A stretch of DNA of 64,000 bases from Coriobacteriaceae bacterium AM48-5. GTDB lineage: Bacteria; Actinomycetota; Coriobacteriia; Coriobacteriales; Coriobacteriaceae. The position numbers and the translations under genes were made by a program. The stretch lies in assembly GCA_027669525.1 (NCBI GenBank), contig JAQEDJ010000004.1, positions 23,395 through 87,394 of the forward strand. Reading direction: 5' to 3'. The notes under the pieces were generated by a model, which was not told where the DNA came from, did not search any database, and worked only from the letters and a program-made list of their open reading frames with translations. This document shows positions 38,072-45,840 of this stretch, one piece after another. Position 1 is the stretch's first letter. Every line of letters starts with the position of its first letter.

Positions 38072-39166
38072 ATGTTTGCCACCGCGTTCCACACTAGCCG
38101 ACACTACATTCTGTTTACTGTCATGGCCTGCCTATGCGTTTTGCTGGGCGGGCCTTTTTATGCCGCGGACGCGGACAGCCTGTTCATTGCGGGTTCCACG
38201 TACTATGAGCCAGGTGTTTCGGGCCCCGGTTGGGCTTGGATCGATGCCGAACATCTGGAGCTAACCGGCTATGCGGGTGAAGCCATCGGCGCCGACGACG
38301 ACCTGGTGGTGACGCTTGTGGGGCAAAACTCCGTGGTCGAGACGCATGCGCCCGATGCGGACATTTCCATGAGCGGTATGGAGGTGTGGGGAAACCTTAC
38401 GCTTCGCGGATCCGGCTCGCTCACGGCGTCTGGTTCGCAATGTGGTATCCATGTGGCCCAGGCGCTGGTGGTGGACGGCTGCACGCTCAATGCCATGGCC
38501 GATGGTGCAGGTGTTCTTAACCAGACCGTAGGCGGCATTGCCGCAGGCAGCTTAACCGTACGTGGAGGCGGGCGTGTTGTTGCCGCGGGTACGGGATCCG
38601 ATGCGGGCTTGCGCTTTTATGGCGTGCGCTTGCTCGACGAGGGATCTGGAGCTGACACTGCGAGCGAGACGCTTGACGTGGATGCGTCCTGGCTGGATGC
38701 AACCGGTACGGATGCCGGCGTTGTCTGCAATCGCGGATCGCTCGTAGCGGCGCACTTTGTGACGCCCGCAGGCGGGGCCTTTGGCGCTGCCAGCGTGGTA
38801 AATGCTGACAGGGCCGTGGCCACGCATGTGGTGATCGAGCCCGATGGCGCCACCGCCCCGGCAGGGGAGACCGTTACACCCGGCGGCGAGGTGCCGAGGG
38901 ATGGCACGGGCGAGCCTACTGGTGGCGCCGGCCCCTCTGCGGGGCAACCCGGTGCGGGGCCGGCGACGGATCCTGCGGTGAAACCCGCAGCCACGTCGCT
39001 CAAGACAACGGTCACCAAGACCACAGTCACCAAGACGACCAACCCCAAATCCACTATGGCAACAACACCGGCGCTTCCCAAGACCGGCGACAAACACTGG
39101 ATCGTCGCGTCCATGGCACTTTTCCTGCTGGGAACAGTGCTTCTGGGCATCGCATATCGCTGCTGA
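38072..39166 (+). CDS. LPKTG cell-wall-anchored surface protein
   Basis: About 364 residues. Signal peptide with hydrophobic core ILFTVMACLCVLLGG and a likely cut after AADA. The body (about 40-265) is rich in Gly, Val and short turns with repeated strand-like units (LTLRGSGSLTASGSQCGI, SLTVRGGGRVVAAGTG), suggesting a right-handed beta-helix. A Pro/Gly/Thr spacer and TTVTKTTVTKTTNPKS-type repeats follow, then LPKTGDKHW, a hydrophobic helix and a short RC tail, so a sortase substrate. GC-rich codons like the core genome. ATG 38072 with GGAA; TTG 38045 is the longer option. Function probably adhesive, not proven. Confidence 0.85.
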   Translation: MFATAFHTSRHYILFTVMACLCVLLGGPFYAADADSLFIAGSTYYEPGVSGPGWAWIDAEHLELTGYAGEAIGADDDLVVTLVGQNSVVETHAPDADISMSGMEVWGNLTLRGSGSLTASGSQCGIHVAQALVVDGCTLNAMADGAGVLNQTVGGIAAGSLTVRGGGRVVAAGTGSDAGLRFYGVRLLDEGSGADTASETLDVDASWLDATGTDAGVVCNRGSLVAAHFVTPAGGAFGAASVVNADRAVATHVVIEPDGATAPAGETVTPGGEVPRDGTGEPTGGAGPSAGQPGAGPATDPAVKPAATSLKTTVTKTTVTKTTNPKSTMATTPALPKTGDKHWIVASMALFLLGTVLLGIAYRC

Positions 39167-39218
39167 TGCGGTGCGACGCACCTGGCTGCGATACAAGAGC
39201 TCTGTAGGAGCTTTAAGG

Positions 39219-39251
39219 GCAACGCTTTCGGCAAGGGAGCGTTGCTTTTTT
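39219..39251 (+). terminator. Terminator after the LPKTG gene
   Basis: GCAACGCT at 39219-39226 pairs with AGCGTTGC at 39238-39245, followed by TTTTTT. Confidence 0.85.
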
Positions 39252-39368
39252 CATGCATGCAATGTCTAACGTGCAGCCATATGCGTTTCCGCAACAAGGA
39301 CTATCGCTTGTGGCAATACGCAAACATATGTTCTATACTTAAAATAGGAGTTGGTGAGGGGCGGTTAT

Positions 39369-39536
39369 ATGAAAGTCAGAAGAGATGACATCGCGAGCAG
39401 CGTTGTTCGTTTGATTAATGAAGCGGGGCGCAACCCCTATCTATTCGTTGGCTCGGGCTTTTTTCGTAGACATATGGCACTGTCGATTAAGACGGCTATG
39501 CAGTCGGCCGGCAGGGTTCGGGTCTTATTGGATTAA
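39369..39536 (+). pseudogene. N-terminal remnant of a SIR2-like gene
   Basis: 55 codons from ATG 39369. RNPYLFVGSGF-FRRH resembles the first NAD-binding loop of SIR2-family defence proteins (GSGFSRR), after which the match stops and the frame ends at 39536. It keeps an upstream ribosome region but no downstream domain. It is separate from the full-length SIR2 gene 5 kb away. Could also be an unrelated small gene. Confidence 0.45.
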
Positions 39537-39602
39537 TTCAATTCACCTCGTGTTAAATCCACTTCGTTCTTTATACTCAAATGCAAACACTAAGGAGGTA
39601 GT

Positions 39603-39870
39603 CATGTTTTGGAGCTATGTTCAGCTTGATGATGGCACCCAGTTTGCCTACTCAGAGACAAGAGAAGACGGAACCGTTCGCGTAGCCGTCGAGCGCCCGG
39701 TTGACTTTGGCTTTGACCATGCGGAATGCTTCTTGCCTGCAGTCAAATGGTTCAACGTCGAAGGATTTACTGCTGATGACCTCAATTTCTTGACAGAATT
39801 TGTTAGATCAAACGCCCCGTTTATCTTCGAGCTCGCCGAACGCCAAAAAGCCGGACCGGCCGTGGCATAA
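39603..39870 (+). CDS. Small protein paired with DUF4160 gene
   Basis: 88 residues. N-terminus FWSYVQLDDGTQFAYSETRED, then beta-strand-rich VRVAVERPVDFGFDHAECFLPAVKW and a helical end. No named family. Preceded by AAGGAGG. Its stop overlaps the next start by one base (TAATG). It resembles the beginning of the small ORF at 42010 (PWSHVQQDDG). DUF4160 proteins usually occur with a small partner in toxin-antitoxin-like pairs, so this is the likely partner. Confidence 0.65.
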
Positions 39871-40148
39871 TGCCTCGAGTTCTTATTTTCGGGCAGTACG
39901 TTCTATTCTTTTGGATTGCGGAAAACGGAGAACCAATTCACATCCACGTTGGCGTAAAGAGGGCGGCTGCTAATTCGACTAAGTTTTGGCTGACGAAAGA
40001 CGTCGGATGCAAGCTTGCGAACAACGAGAGCAAGATTCCGGCTAAGGATCTCAGGGATCCTTCAAAACTAATCACCATGAACCATCAATTCATATGTGAC
40101 AAGTGGTGCGAAACCTTTGGCGATGATTCACTGACGTTCTACTGTTAA
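39870..40148 (+). CDS. DUF4160-family protein
   Basis: 92 residues. RVLIFGQYVLFFWIAENGEPIHIHV at the N-terminus matches the DUF4160 pattern (aromatic FFW..E...HIHV), followed by AANSTKFWLTKDVGCKLANN and a C-terminal helix with a Trp. Biochemistry of the family is not established; genomic context elsewhere suggests toxin-antitoxin roles. Co-translated with the upstream gene. Confidence 0.75.
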   Translation: MPRVLIFGQYVLFFWIAENGEPIHIHVGVKRAAANSTKFWLTKDVGCKLANNESKIPAKDLRDPSKLITMNHQFICDKWCETFGDDSLTFYC

Positions 40149-40163
40149 ACGCCCAATTGAGAC

Positions 40164-40463
40164 ATGGTTTCACTTGCTGACATATCATCTGCGGCCTCCC
40201 GCATGCTGGTTCAATACGACGTCAGCGAGGCATATTTATTTGGTTCGTTTGCCCGAGGCGAGCAAACACCTGATAGCGATATTGACTTGCGCCTAGTCTG
40301 CGGCAACACCATGACGTTCGGCACGCTTTACGAACTCTCCCATGAGCTCGAGAAGGAGCTTGGGCGAAAGGTTGATATCGTCACCAACCCACCAGAGCAC
40401 ATGCGCCCGGCCTTCCGCAAAAGCATCGAACAGGATGAGGTGCGCATCTATGAAGTGCTGTAG
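40164..40463 (+). CDS. MNT-type minimal nucleotidyltransferase
   Basis: 99 residues. YLFGSFARGEQTPDSDIDL holds the GSxxRG and SDxD catalytic motifs of the MntA/KNTase-like family, with a later VDIV supplying the third acidic residue. MntA enzymes AMPylate the HEPN toxin HepT as antitoxins, but no hepT lies next to this gene, so it is an orphan or serves another partner. It is 16 bases after the DUF4160 gene and may share its transcript. Confidence 0.8.
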   Translation: MVSLADISSAASRMLVQYDVSEAYLFGSFARGEQTPDSDIDLRLVCGNTMTFGTLYELSHELEKELGRKVDIVTNPPEHMRPAFRKSIEQDEVRIYEVL

Positions 40464-40595
40464 CAGGCTGAGGCGTTAGTGTGCTCCGGCGTTATCAGCA
40501 AGTCTTAATTTTGCCGCATACTTCCGGGCTCGGCGAGTCTTAGAAGCCAGTATTGAACTCAAACTCGGTTTCATTCACCCTCTTGCTCTTTGAAT

Positions 40596-40648
40596 ACAGG
40601 TATCGCTCTAGCGATAGTGTGCTATATTATCGCTAGAGCGATACCTGT
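40596..40648 (+). promoter_or_regulatory. Paired-palindrome operator over the DUF3990/HTH/Fic promoter
   Basis: A perfect 21-bp inverted repeat (40596-40616 with 40628-40648) separated by 11 bases that include a TATAT/TATTAT candidate -10 box. Each arm also contains its own near-palindrome TATCGCT-CTAGCGATA. It lies directly before the GTG of the DUF3990 gene. This is a textbook layout for autorepression by the HTH protein of the operon. Confidence 0.75.
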
Positions 40649-40660
40649 TAGGAGACTCGC

Positions 40661-41328
40661 GTGGAACTGTGGCATGGTTCTCAGAAAATTGTTGAGACTC
40701 CCCAGCTTGGCCTGGGAAAAGTCCATAACGACTATGGACAGGGATTCTATTGCACAGAGAGCCTCGACCTTGCAAGGGAATGGGCATGCTCGCGTGATGC
40801 CGATGGCTTTGCAAATCGATATGAACTCGACATGGCCGATCTCAAGGTACTCGACCTGCTATCGCCGCAATATTCAGTTCTGCATTGGATAGCGTTGCTT
40901 GTAGAGTATCGTTCATTCCGAAAGGCACCGCCGTCGCTGTGGGGGCATGCGAATACCTTCGCGATCATTTTTTGCCTGATGCTAACGCTTACGATGTGAT
41001 TAGAGGATGGCGTGCGGACGACTCGTACTTCAGCTATGCCAGGGCGTTTGTAAACAATACGATCACCATTGACCAGCTCGGTCGAGCGATGAGGCTCGGC
41101 AACCTTGGAGAACAGATTGTGCTCAAAAGCGAGCGCGCGTTTAAGAGCATTCGTTTTGCTGGATTTGAACGTGCGCCACAAGCTCTATATCGCCCATTGG
41201 CCAAGGACCGAGATGAGTTGGCAAGGGCGCAGTATCGGGAATTGCTTACCGAAAACCCGTTTGAGGGAATTCGTATCGTCGATATCGTTCGAGAGGGGAT
41301 GACAGAAAATGACCCACGCCTACAGTGA
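40661..41328 (+). CDS. DUF3990-family putative ADP-ribosyltransferase-like toxin (frameshifted in sequence)
   Basis: About 222 residues after repair. ELWHGSQKIVETPQLGLG and NDYGQGFYCTESLDLAREWAC are the DUF3990 start; the later part has YDVIRGWRADDSYFSYARAF and LGNLGEQIVLKSERAF. A T is missing near 40911-40914; repaired, LLVEYR continues FIPKGTAVAVG. DUF3990 has been grouped with ADP-ribosyltransferase-fold proteins, fitting a toxin. GTG start behind AGGAG, right after the operator. The end overlaps the HTH gene by 20 bases. Confidence 0.75.
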
Positions 41329-41998
41329 GATGTATCTCGAGGATGCCATGAGAACGCTGGGCGAGGCAGTCGATTTCGCCCTCTGTGACCAAGGGCTGAC
41401 TCCAGCCGAGTTGACGGCGATCATGTCGAACGCTCTTGAGATGAAACAGTTTGAGCGCGGTATGCCTCGCGTCGTCTGCGGCATGGCGGGCGACGAGCTC
41501 GCGCGCGATATTATCGCCCATGCGGGACTGACCCCCGTCAGATGTAGGGAGACCTATCCGTTCGACCGTTCGCCTCAGTATTGGGCGGGGTGGGTTATGG
41601 CCTATACGCAATGGATGAGCAGCTTGGGCTTTAATAAGCTACTCGAAGTCGCTCCGCTCGATTGGATCATCGGCTCGTACCATCCGCTCCACGAGGCCTC
41701 CGAAGATAAATTCGCCCAGATTGTCATCGAAAAATGGAACAACGCCCAAGCAGACAAAAAGGGCCTCAAGGCGGCACGAAAGGCTGCCGGACTAACGCAA
41801 AAACAGCTCGCCGCCCAATCGGGGGTTAAGCTTCGCGCCATACAACTCTACGAGCAGAACCAGCTCGACCTACGCCGCGCCTCGGTTTCCTCGGCATTGG
41901 CGCTTGCAGACACCCTAAACTGCACCATCGAAGACCTCGTCTGGCAACCGATTGCTCTGGAGTACGACTCGCAGGCTATTTCGTCTGTAAAGCTATAG
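41309..41998 (+). CDS. XRE-type HTH protein, likely antitoxin/autoregulator of the DUF3990 module
   Basis: 229 residues. The C-terminal third is a clear XRE helix-turn-helix: LKAARKAAGLTQKQLAAQSG, RAIQLYEQNQ, ALADTLNCTIEDLVW. The N-terminal ~145 residues are a separate helical domain of unknown type, as expected if it binds and neutralises the DUF3990 protein. Overlap with the toxin gene and the operator upstream support autoregulation. Confidence 0.82.
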   Translation: MTHAYSEMYLEDAMRTLGEAVDFALCDQGLTPAELTAIMSNALEMKQFERGMPRVVCGMAGDELARDIIAHAGLTPVRCRETYPFDRSPQYWAGWVMAYTQWMSSLGFNKLLEVAPLDWIIGSYHPLHEASEDKFAQIVIEKWNNAQADKKGLKAARKAAGLTQKQLAAQSGVKLRAIQLYEQNQLDLRRASVSSALALADTLNCTIEDLVWQPIALEYDSQAISSVKL

Positions 41999-42009
41999 AG
42001 GAGTCAGAC

Positions 42010-42195
42010 ATGCCTTGGAGCCATGTTCAACAAGATGACGGCGCTGATTGCGTTGCTCAAGAAGATCATTCAACTGCGCACGTGGCAAATTCAGCATCAC
42101 CGATTTTGCTCGGCGGTACCACGTCAATCGACGAAGCTATTCGGCTGACCATTTCGAACATGCCCAACGCGCTCAGGCTCTTGGAGAACTCATGA
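42010..42195 (+). CDS. Small ORF coupled to the Fic gene, candidate antitoxin
   Basis: 61 residues. Preceded by GAGGAG, and its stop overlaps the Fic start as ATGA, so it is very probably translated. N-terminus PWSHVQQDDG resembles the small protein at 39603; the rest (TTSIDEAIRLTISNMPNAL) is helical. No inhibitory Fic helix motif (S/T-x-x-x-E-G/N) is evident. Antitoxin role is inferred from position. Confidence 0.55.
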   Translation: MPWSHVQQDDGADCVAQEDHSTAHVANSASPILLGGTTSIDEAIRLTISNMPNALRLLENS

Positions 42196-42707
42196 TGGCG
42201 GACACGAAGCGGGGAGCGCATCCGTTCGCGCCGCTCGTGCTCGATGATGCCGGTTCGCTCGAAGATATGGCCGCGGCCGTGATGCGCCTGCACAGCACGC
42301 TGATAACGGTCGGGCGCTGCTATACAACCGACGCCACAGGCGACCGGGCCGCGCTTGAGCTTGGACGCGTCGAGTCCGTGCTTGCGGGTGCATTCTGTAC
42401 GATATTCGGTCAATCGCCGGCCGATCGCTTCGCAGACATCTTTGACCAGGTCACCTACGTGGCCGAGCACATGGTCAATGACCACATCTTTGAAGACGGT
42501 AACAAACGAACCAGCCTTGTCTTTGCGTTGTCCGTCTTGAGGTTCGCAGGCACTCCGGTCGTGCTGTCTGACAGCCCCGAACCAAAAGACAACCAGTACT
42601 ACGCCTGGATCCAGGACCTCGTTTCCAGTCGCCGCACGAACAGCGAGATAGCCGAAGAGCTGCGCTGCGGATTCGTTGCGGGCACGGGCGATCTGTCGCT
42701 CGTATAG
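42192..42707 (+). CDS. Fic/Doc-family protein
   Basis: About 171 residues. The active-site motif is HIFEDGNKRTS, i.e. the HxFx(D/E)GNKR form; enzymes with this form include Doc-type kinases and AMPylases. The preceding helix FADIFDQVTYVAEHMV is typical. Start ATG 42192 after GGAGAA, inside the end of the small ORF. It is the last gene of a four-gene toxin-antitoxin-like operon starting at 40661. Confidence 0.82.
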   Translation: MMADTKRGAHPFAPLVLDDAGSLEDMAAAVMRLHSTLITVGRCYTTDATGDRAALELGRVESVLAGAFCTIFGQSPADRFADIFDQVTYVAEHMVNDHIFEDGNKRTSLVFALSVLRFAGTPVVLSDSPEPKDNQYYAWIQDLVSSRRTNSEIAEELRCGFVAGTGDLSLV

Positions 42708-42752
42708 AATCTAAGCATCCGCACGCCGGTTAATGAATTGATTGGACACCAC

Positions 42753-43541
42753 ATGGAGATCCCCAGCACTCTGTGCAGCAATGTGTACGACTTCGCGTTT
42801 TGCCCCGAGCCCTGCTACGACCGCTTGGTCGACCTCGCCGACCCCGAGGACTGGGGTCCCGGCAACCGCATCCTCAAAAACTACCTGTCGTTCTCGTTTA
42901 GCCGCGCGGTGCTCCTGACCGAGCGCGACGTGGACCAGACCACGCCGTCCAATCTGCCGCTGGTGTTCGACGAGGACCGCTGCCTGTTCAACACCGGCCT
43001 GTACACGCGCCGCTACGAGACCATCTACGGCCTGTTTGAGCCCAACACCAAGCCCGACGCGCGCCAGCGCTGGTTTTTGAAGGGCTTCTTTAAGGAGAGC
43101 GACCCCATACTGGTCTCGTTTGAGTACTTGCCGTGCCGCGTGCGCTTTGCCGAGGACCCCTCCGAGCTGGTCTTTGACTACCGCCTGCCCATCCGCTCCA
43201 ACATCGACCACATTCTGGGCGACGAGGAAAACCTCACGCGTATTCCCGCTAGCCTGATGGGGGAGGGCAACTCGCTGCTGCTGCGCCGCGCCTTTGAGGG
43301 AGCCGTCGTCGAGGCCGCCCGACGCGCCGCCGCCAATTACACGCTCGCCGTGCCGCAGTTCTACGGCGGCCGGATCCAGCTGCTCTTGCCGCTGTGCCTG
43401 ACCGGCGACAAGCCCGAGCTGGCGTTGACCATCCAGCGCGAGGACGGTTTCTACGCCGCACGCACCTGCCTCACGCTCGACATGGCCTACAACAACGCGC
43501 GACTGATCTGCCGCCCCGAGACCTCGTGGATAAAGCGGTAA
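42753..43541 (+). CDS. DUF3825-domain protein
   Basis: 262 residues. Sequence blocks YDFAFCPEPCYDRLVDLA, RCLFNTGLYTRRYETIYGLFEPN and VPQFYGGRIQLLLPLCLTGD fit the DUF3825 family, sometimes fused to OST-HTH/LOTUS or NYN domains in other bacteria, hence possibly RNA-related. Here it stands alone. GC-rich codons like the core genome. Ends ahead of tRNA-Val. Confidence 0.75.
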   Translation: MEIPSTLCSNVYDFAFCPEPCYDRLVDLADPEDWGPGNRILKNYLSFSFSRAVLLTERDVDQTTPSNLPLVFDEDRCLFNTGLYTRRYETIYGLFEPNTKPDARQRWFLKGFFKESDPILVSFEYLPCRVRFAEDPSELVFDYRLPIRSNIDHILGDEENLTRIPASLMGEGNSLLLRRAFEGAVVEAARRAAANYTLAVPQFYGGRIQLLLPLCLTGDKPELALTIQREDGFYAARTCLTLDMAYNNARLICRPETSWIKR

Positions 43542-43679
43542 ATGGTGGTTTAGCTGCAGTTTTACCTATTGCTTTGGTTGCTTTGGCTTAGCTAGCATCC
43601 ACGAATTTAAAATCGGGGGCAAAAAGTTCTTGGTAAACCAGGCGCGGCTATGATAGTATCTCTTTTGTCGAAAGGCGAC

Positions 43680-43754
43680 GGGCGATTGGCTCAGGGGTAG
43701 AGCATATCCTTCACACGGATGGGGTCACAAGTTCGAATCTTGTATCGCCCACCA
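43680..43754 (+). tRNA. tRNA-Val(CAC)
   Basis: Acceptor GGGCGAT/ATCGCCC, D-arm GCTC...GAGC, anticodon stem TATCC/GGATG with loop TTCACAC (anticodon CAC), T-arm with AGTTCGAATCT, encoded CCA. A GATAGT-like -10 box sits about 25 bases upstream. Confidence 0.93.
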
Positions 43755-43764
43755 TCAAAAGTGT

Positions 43765-43800
43765 AGGTCAGAGGTGTTAAATCTCTGGCCTTTTTCTTTT
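43765..43800 (+). terminator. Terminator after tRNA-Val
   Basis: AGGTCAGAG pairs with CTCTGGCCT, followed by TTTTTCTTTTT. Confidence 0.8.
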
Positions 43801-44136
43801 TGACACCAAGGCTGACACCAAAATCGAATCGAAGTTGTATAAGGCGTCTTTTTTTATTGCACCCTTTTTGCTGACGCCATTGCATGTTTTGTATAAAACA
43901 CATCCGTTTTTTCATTGAACTCCCCATGTGATTCGAGCGCAAATGTGGAGACAGGGACCGCATGCCCAGAGCGTCTTCCAGCGGATTTCTATCACACGAC
44001 GGTATTTCGGCAGAACTCGTCAAGCTTTTGGTCAGAGTTTGGTCAGCTTCCGGTACTTACCCGCATGATGCCCCAGTAGATAATCGGCGATGTCCACAAT
44101 CCGCACGGCCTATGGCCGATACCAGGGGAGGCCCAT
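43801..44136. other. Gene-free stretch
   Basis: About 335 bases between tRNA-Val and the nuclease-like gene. I see no supported gene or structured element beyond an AT-rich patch near 43830-43910. Confidence 0.4.
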
Positions 44137-45294
44137 ATGGACGAAATCGTCTGCGCAAACACCGCATTCCGCTACTGGCGCTGCCCACCGCAGGTCCGCG
44201 ACCTCTACCCAGGACTGCCAAGCCCAGAAGACGGCTGGCGAGCTCTATCTCAATCGCCCTTTTTAGTCGACGTCCTCAAAACTCCGATTATTACCACAAC
44301 AGTGCCCGGTGGTGTTAACTACCATTCGGGATTACGGACAACAATCCACTGTGATGATGCTTCGGGGGTGGATAGCACGCTGGAAACCACGATGAGCTTT
44401 AGGGTTACCAATCCACTTGCGACGTTATTTTCCATGGCGCGCTTTGTGTCTCCAACCGATCTTGTCCTTGCCATGTACGAATTTTGCGGATGGTTCTCAG
44501 TCTTTGAGCCCACCGCCGCAGCAGAAGCGGAACTAGACAAAGCCAATGACGCTGCCGAGAATGCAACCACCGAATCCCTCTTTGACCTCGATGAAAGCCA
44601 AGACGAACCACAATGGAAACGCATTTATGCGCGCATAAAAGTCAAAGAACAGGTAAATACGAAGGGGCCCAACGGACAAAAGAAAACAAAGGAGGGCACA
44701 AGGCTAAAGGGCACTTCACTCTGGATGAGGAAGCCGCTCATCGAATTACACGAACTTCATGAGTACGCCAGTAAGATGAAAAGACGAAAGTGGGGTACAA
44801 AGTTTTACAACGCCGCGCAGCTGGTGACAGGTATAGCAGCTTCTCCGCTTGAAGTTGCAGGAATTTTATTACTATCGCTTCCTCGCTCGCGCGGCGGTGC
44901 CGGCTTTCGAAACGTATATATTAACGACCTTACGCCGCTTACCGCATCGGCGCAGAGCATTGCAGGGCAAAGAGTCTGCTACGGGGATATCGTGATCGTA
45001 AATCCAACCATAATGAAAGCAGGCATCGTGGAGATTCAGGGGGAGGTCATCCACGGATCAGGCGCCGTGCTGGACCACGATGCCAAACGCATGACAGCGC
45101 TGCAAAGTATGGGGTATGACGTCTTCCTGGTTACGCACGACATGCTTAACGATGCCGAGCAGCTTGATGCGATCGTGAGAAGTCTTTGCTCGCGCTTGGA
45201 ATTACGCTATAGATGCAAAACTAAGGCGCAAAAGACGGCGGAAATGGAGTTACGAGCCAACGTACTGTGCAACTGGCTGGAAATCGGTCGTTAG
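44137..45294 (+). CDS. Hypothetical protein with DUF559/VSR-like nuclease-fold C-terminus
   Basis: 385 residues. N-terminal two thirds: helical, with a charged low-complexity segment (KVKEQVNTKGPNGQKKTKEG). C-terminal part GIVEIQGEVIHGSGAVLDHDAKRMTALQSMG... then YDVFLVTHDML resembles the endonuclease-like core seen in DUF559/VSR and AbiEi-type proteins, where E-x-Q/D-G, D and R are conserved. Large families of such orphan proteins occur in Coriobacteria. Substrate and role unknown. The start 44137 (ATGGACGAAATCG) has GGGAGG upstream. Confidence 0.6.
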   Translation: MDEIVCANTAFRYWRCPPQVRDLYPGLPSPEDGWRALSQSPFLVDVLKTPIITTTVPGGVNYHSGLRTTIHCDDASGVDSTLETTMSFRVTNPLATLFSMARFVSPTDLVLAMYEFCGWFSVFEPTAAAEAELDKANDAAENATTESLFDLDESQDEPQWKRIYARIKVKEQVNTKGPNGQKKTKEGTRLKGTSLWMRKPLIELHELHEYASKMKRRKWGTKFYNAAQLVTGIAASPLEVAGILLLSLPRSRGGAGFRNVYINDLTPLTASAQSIAGQRVCYGDIVIVNPTIMKAGIVEIQGEVIHGSGAVLDHDAKRMTALQSMGYDVFLVTHDMLNDAEQLDAIVRSLCSRLELRYRCKTKAQKTAEMELRANVLCNWLEIGR

Positions 45295-45353
45295 ACGGGT
45301 GCCCTGCTCACTTCCGGGCGACCTCGGTCGGCTGCCTGCGATGCCGCCGCCAC

Positions 45354-45530
45354 GAAACCGGCCCATCTACTACGTTTAACCCCGACCCCTCGACCATACC
45401 CCGTATTTCGCGAAAACCGCAGGCCGTCTACCTGCGGTTTTATTTCTGCCCTAGACGCCATGGTCGGGGGATGTCGCCCAAACGTAGTAGATGGGCCGGT
45501 TTCGCCCAAACGTAGTAGATGGGCCGGTTT
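45354..45530. repeat. Tandem 28-bp direct repeat plus inverted copy of a Collinsella-like intergenic element
   Basis: Two exact 28-bp units, 45475-45502 and 45503-45530 (core AAACGTAGTAGATGGGCCGG), and an inverted copy of the core at 45354-45377. Between them is a hairpin terminator and a second pair of complementary GACC/GGTC stretches, so the block can fold into a long stem. It resembles a REP-type intergenic palindrome. Confidence 0.7.
45413..45442. terminator. Bidirectional terminator within the repeat block
   Basis: AAAACCGCAGG at 45413-45423 pairs with CCTGCGGTTTT at 45431-45441; A-run on one side, T-run on the other. Confidence 0.7.
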
Positions 45531-45651
45531 CGTGGCGGGGATCCCGGGGGGCGACCGGAGTGGAGCCTGATAGGCGGGCGCCGGTCTCCGCCGTCGCGGC
45601 CCCGCGGGACTCCGGCGCCCGCGCCCCCGGAAAGTTTTTCCAAAATTGTCC

Positions 45652-45680
45652 TTGCATCGTGGTCCGAGTTCCCGTATAGT
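45652..45680 (+). promoter_or_regulatory. Promoter of tRNA-Ala copy 2
   Basis: TTGCAT at 45652-45657 and TATAGT at 45675-45680, 17-base spacing, as in copy 1. Confidence 0.75.
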
Positions 45681-45692
45681 ACTTCTTCGCAC

Positions 45693-45765
45693 GGGGGCGT
45701 AGCTCAGCTGGGAGAGCGCTTGACTGGCAGTCAAGAGGTCAGGGGTTCGATCCCCCTCGTCTCCA
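45693..45765 (+). tRNA. tRNA-Ala(GGC), copy 2
   Basis: Same 73-base body as the copy at 15145 (anticodon GGC). The template encodes CC then C, so the 3' A must be added enzymatically. Confidence 0.95.
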
Positions 45766-45780
45766 CCCGAGCATTGAATG

Positions 45781-45810
45781 AGGCTCCAACGCAAGTTGGG
45801 GCCTTTTTTC
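45781..45810 (+). terminator. Terminator after tRNA-Ala copy 2
   Basis: AGGCTCCAAC pairs with GTTGGGGCCT, followed by TTTTTT. Confidence 0.85.
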
Positions 45811-45840
45811 ATATAGGAACACAAGGTCAAAGGCGGCACC

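Noticed and set aside
43962-44318. Plus-strand ORF before the nuclease-like gene
   Set aside because: Overlaps the better-supported 44137 gene in another frame and shows no domain or ribosome site.
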